A DNA stretch of 64,000 bases, taken from assembly GCA_026120185.1 (NCBI GenBank), contig JANUWF010002120.1, positions 1,922,001 through 1,986,000 of the forward strand. Reading direction: 5' to 3'. The notes under the pieces are model-generated. The model did no database searches. It was not told the origin of the DNA and saw nothing but the letters and a program-made list of their open reading frames with translations. The stretch comes from Voacanga thouarsii (Eukaryota; Streptophyta; Magnoliopsida; Gentianales; Apocynaceae). The position numbers and the translations under genes are program-made. Shown here piece by piece: positions 62,146 through 64,000 of this stretch; within the stretch, counting starts at the first letter, position 1, and every line of letters starts with the position of its first letter.

Positions 62146-62489
62146 TGTCAGTCTACACAAAGTATGGCATTCTGACCGTTGTATGGTTATGGGGCCCAAT
62201 GTGTGGTAACCCATGGCCGCCTTTTTGAGTGGTTGATGTTATTGTACTTGTATGGTTGGAAAAGCCAAAACGTCACTCTTGCTTTTGAACATCATTTATT
62301 GCTTGCTAGTATTTCTTTGTCAGTCTGCACAAAATGTGGCATTCTGACCGTTGTATAGTTATCTGACCCAACGTGTGGTAACCCATAACCACCCTTTTGA
62401 GTGGTTGATTTTACTGAACATGTATGGTTAGAAAAGCCAAAACACCACTCTTAACTTTGACTATTGTTTATTTCTTGCCAGTATTTCTC
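62146..62489 (+). repeat. 172-bp tandem duplication within the solo LTR
   Basis: TGTCAGTCT starts at 62146 and 62318. Each unit holds CACAAARTRTGGCATTCTGACC, GTGTGGTAACCCAT and AAAGCCAAAACRYCACTCTT. The A and B LTRs have this unit once. Confidence 0.85.
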
Positions 62490-62880
62490 TTATAAAGATT
62501 TTATACTTTGCATGCACAAACTGTTTTCACTAAACACTCAAAGCACACACGGACTTAATGAGATTTTTATCTCATCACCCTTTTTACCATGATTTTAGGT
62601 CAATCCTGCTGTGGGGATAAGTAGCTAGAGTTGTCTACCTTGGAAGAGATTTTGTTATCTGTTATTTATTTTTATGTAATGCTTTGGGGAGTTGAGAGTA
62701 AATAATTTCATTTCTGGAATTTTTTTTTTTTTTTGAATTCTGGGGTTGTAATAAGTTTTAAGTTTAAAGTATTCTTTTTATTCTATTATTTTGTTTGTGT
62801 GACCTAGTTATAAAGACCCCTTGTCCTTTGGACGGGGCGATATCCCCGGCCCGGTTGGGCCTAGGTAGCGGGGTGTTACT

Positions 62881-63120
62881 GATTTTAGTTGGTAATGCAA
62901 ATGAAAATCTTTCATAGTGGGTTGAGCTTTGCTACAAGGCAATTAGTTGATGCATTTGCAAGAGCTTCCCTCAATTCCAAAACCCCAAAGAAGGCATTTA
63001 ATTTGGTTGGGAATTTAGCTACAAATAACTATTCCTAGGGTTGTTCATGATCTAGAGCTCGTGTACATAGGGTACAATAGGTGGATGCAATAACTACATT
63101 AGAGGTAAATTGATTAGACT
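62881..63120 (+). pseudogene. Athila-like gag, 3' continuation
   Basis: From MQMKIFHSGL (62895) the frame reads through TRQLVDAFARASL, KTPKKAFNLV and NLATNNYS, the expected continuation of the Athila gag core (FYNGL, VDA, KTP, NNY signatures). It stops at 63036, and a further VDAITTLEVN segment follows. It pairs with 57752-58372 across the solo LTR. Confidence 0.8.
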
Positions 63121-64000
63121 CCGCTTCATCATGGAGGTCAAGATCAAAGAGGGGGAGGCGTGACCATGAAAGGACAAGGACCGATCACAAGATCTCGGAC
63201 TACAAAGCTTTAAGATAAGTTTTAATTGCTTATAAAAACATGCTTGAGGAGGGAAGAGGGTTGGAAAGTTGAGGAAGCTAGCCAACAGTTCATTTTGATT
63301 ACTATCCAAGAAGGACCCCAACAAGAACTTAAGCTGGCAACAAAGACGGACGAAATTTGACAAAAAGTTGGCCTTCCAATGGACATCTGGCGTAGGCCCA
63401 AGTAGCTGAACCGGTGTCGGCTTCATTCTGGCACACGACTGGCCAAGATAGCGCCTAACCAGCACCGGCTTGAGGGCCCTAGCCGGTGTTAGCTCTAGCC
63501 TAGGTAGACTGCTGCCCCGCATTTTTTATGTTTTCTTTGATTTTCCTTCATTTTAAATGTTTTGTAAAGACCTATTAAAACCTCAAATTGTATTAGAACC
63601 TTGGGGATTACTTAGCTATGGTTAGGGTAGTATAAATATAACTTTTAGTGATTTGACAAGACAATTCACACACTTTATTCAAATTTGAAGAGAGAATCTT
63701 GAAAGGCCCTAGCCTCCTTGTTTATTTTGTTTCAGACCATGCTTAAGGCTTAATCCTCCTAATGAATAAGTGTATAAAATATTTTGGATAATCTAATGTT
63801 ATTTCTTCAATGGGTCTTAGTTGATTTGCTCTTTTATGGTTTGTTTGAATTATATTACTTGGGTGTCTATTTTCTCTATTCTTTTTGTTCTTGTTTGTCT
63901 TTATTGCTTCAAGGATATTGGGGTGAGATTATAGTAGAACTTTCTACTATTCTTGAGGGTCTTTGAAGCCTAGTTCTTCAAGGGTTTGATAGAGGGTAGG
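63121..64000 (+). mobile_element. LTR-like segment, unassigned, runs off the window
   Basis: Architecture resembles the X LTR: GCCGGTGTT/ACCGGTGTCGG words (63409-63494), a CCCCGCATTTTTTATG T-rich stretch (63513), and a TATAAATATA at 63631-63640 followed by a plausible transcribed part. There is no direct match elsewhere in the window. The end is outside, so identity is uncertain. Confidence 0.4.

Larger units (their letters stand above)
58373..62880 (+). mobile_element. Solo LTR of the gypsy A/B family (4.5 kb)
   Basis: Starts TGTGAAACCCC and ends GGGTGTTAC. It has the tRNA-like block (58618-58690), an AT microsatellite (60265-60306), donor-like AAG/GTAAGC at 60214, acceptor-like TTCCCCAG at 61586 and a 172-bp tandem duplication (62146-62489). 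No internal region is attached, and gag continues on its right, so it is solo. Flanking five bases (ATAGA and TGATT) do not match and a few gag codons are missing, so the target duplication was lost or the ends were trimmed. Confidence 0.88.

Noticed and set aside
63094..63522. A 142-codon minus-strand frame at the right end
   Set aside because: It has no domain and lies over the end of Athila gag and an LTR-like segment. Length alone is not enough.
1..64000. A host protein-coding gene
   Set aside because: No frame in the window has host-gene motifs or a plausible exon structure outside retroelements. I cannot exclude very short exons in 3451-4649.

Overview
This window looks like nuclear DNA of a flowering plant, probably a dicot with a repeat-rich genome. 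I found no host gene, no rRNA gene and no bacterial-style operon. Essentially every recognisable coding stretch belongs to an LTR retrotransposon, and all of them are broken by stops or frameshifts. Species cannot be named from the sequence.

Layout. 1-1850 is the start of a very long Ty3/gypsy LTR on the minus strand, cut by the window edge and inserted in a Ty1/copia LTR fragment (1851-2490). 2491-3450 is a divergent copia LTR piece. From 3909 to 55.8 kb the window is a nest of insertions. An older LTR element (called X here; LTR about 9542-10634, internal start 55787) received a minus-strand copia element (copia-2, 10640-55781, target duplication TCAAA). The 3' LTR of copia-2 received a gypsy element (B, 12151-47764, target duplication AAGTA). 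The gag of B received a second gypsy element of the same family (A, 25663-39831, target duplication AATCC). A and B belong to the chromovirus (Tekay/Del-like) group, with LTRs of about 4.2-4.4 kb. In order they carry gag with zinc knuckles, protease, reverse transcriptase, RNase H, integrase and a chromodomain-like tail.

The nest was rearranged after it formed. A 9.4-kb block (3909-13256) is repeated at 16089-25518. The block holds a dead copia element (copia-1), the X LTR, the start of the copia-2 LTR and the start of the B LTR. The second copy has a 1,125-bp internal tandem duplication and a deletion of about 1.06 kb. A patchwork join at 13501-13590 links the B LTR to a piece of A-type LTR.

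Right flank. 55971-63120 is an Athila-like gypsy element (LTR, tRNA-Asp-type primer site, gag). Its gag is split by a complete solo LTR of the A/B family (58373-62880). 63121-64000 resembles another LTR and runs off the window.

The most unusual signals are three. All LTRs of the A/B family carry a tRNA-like block with pol III A-box and B-box motifs at tRNA spacing. The same LTRs keep splice donor- and acceptor-like sites about 1.2-1.4 kb apart. Element A has an extra acidic reading frame between its primer site and gag.
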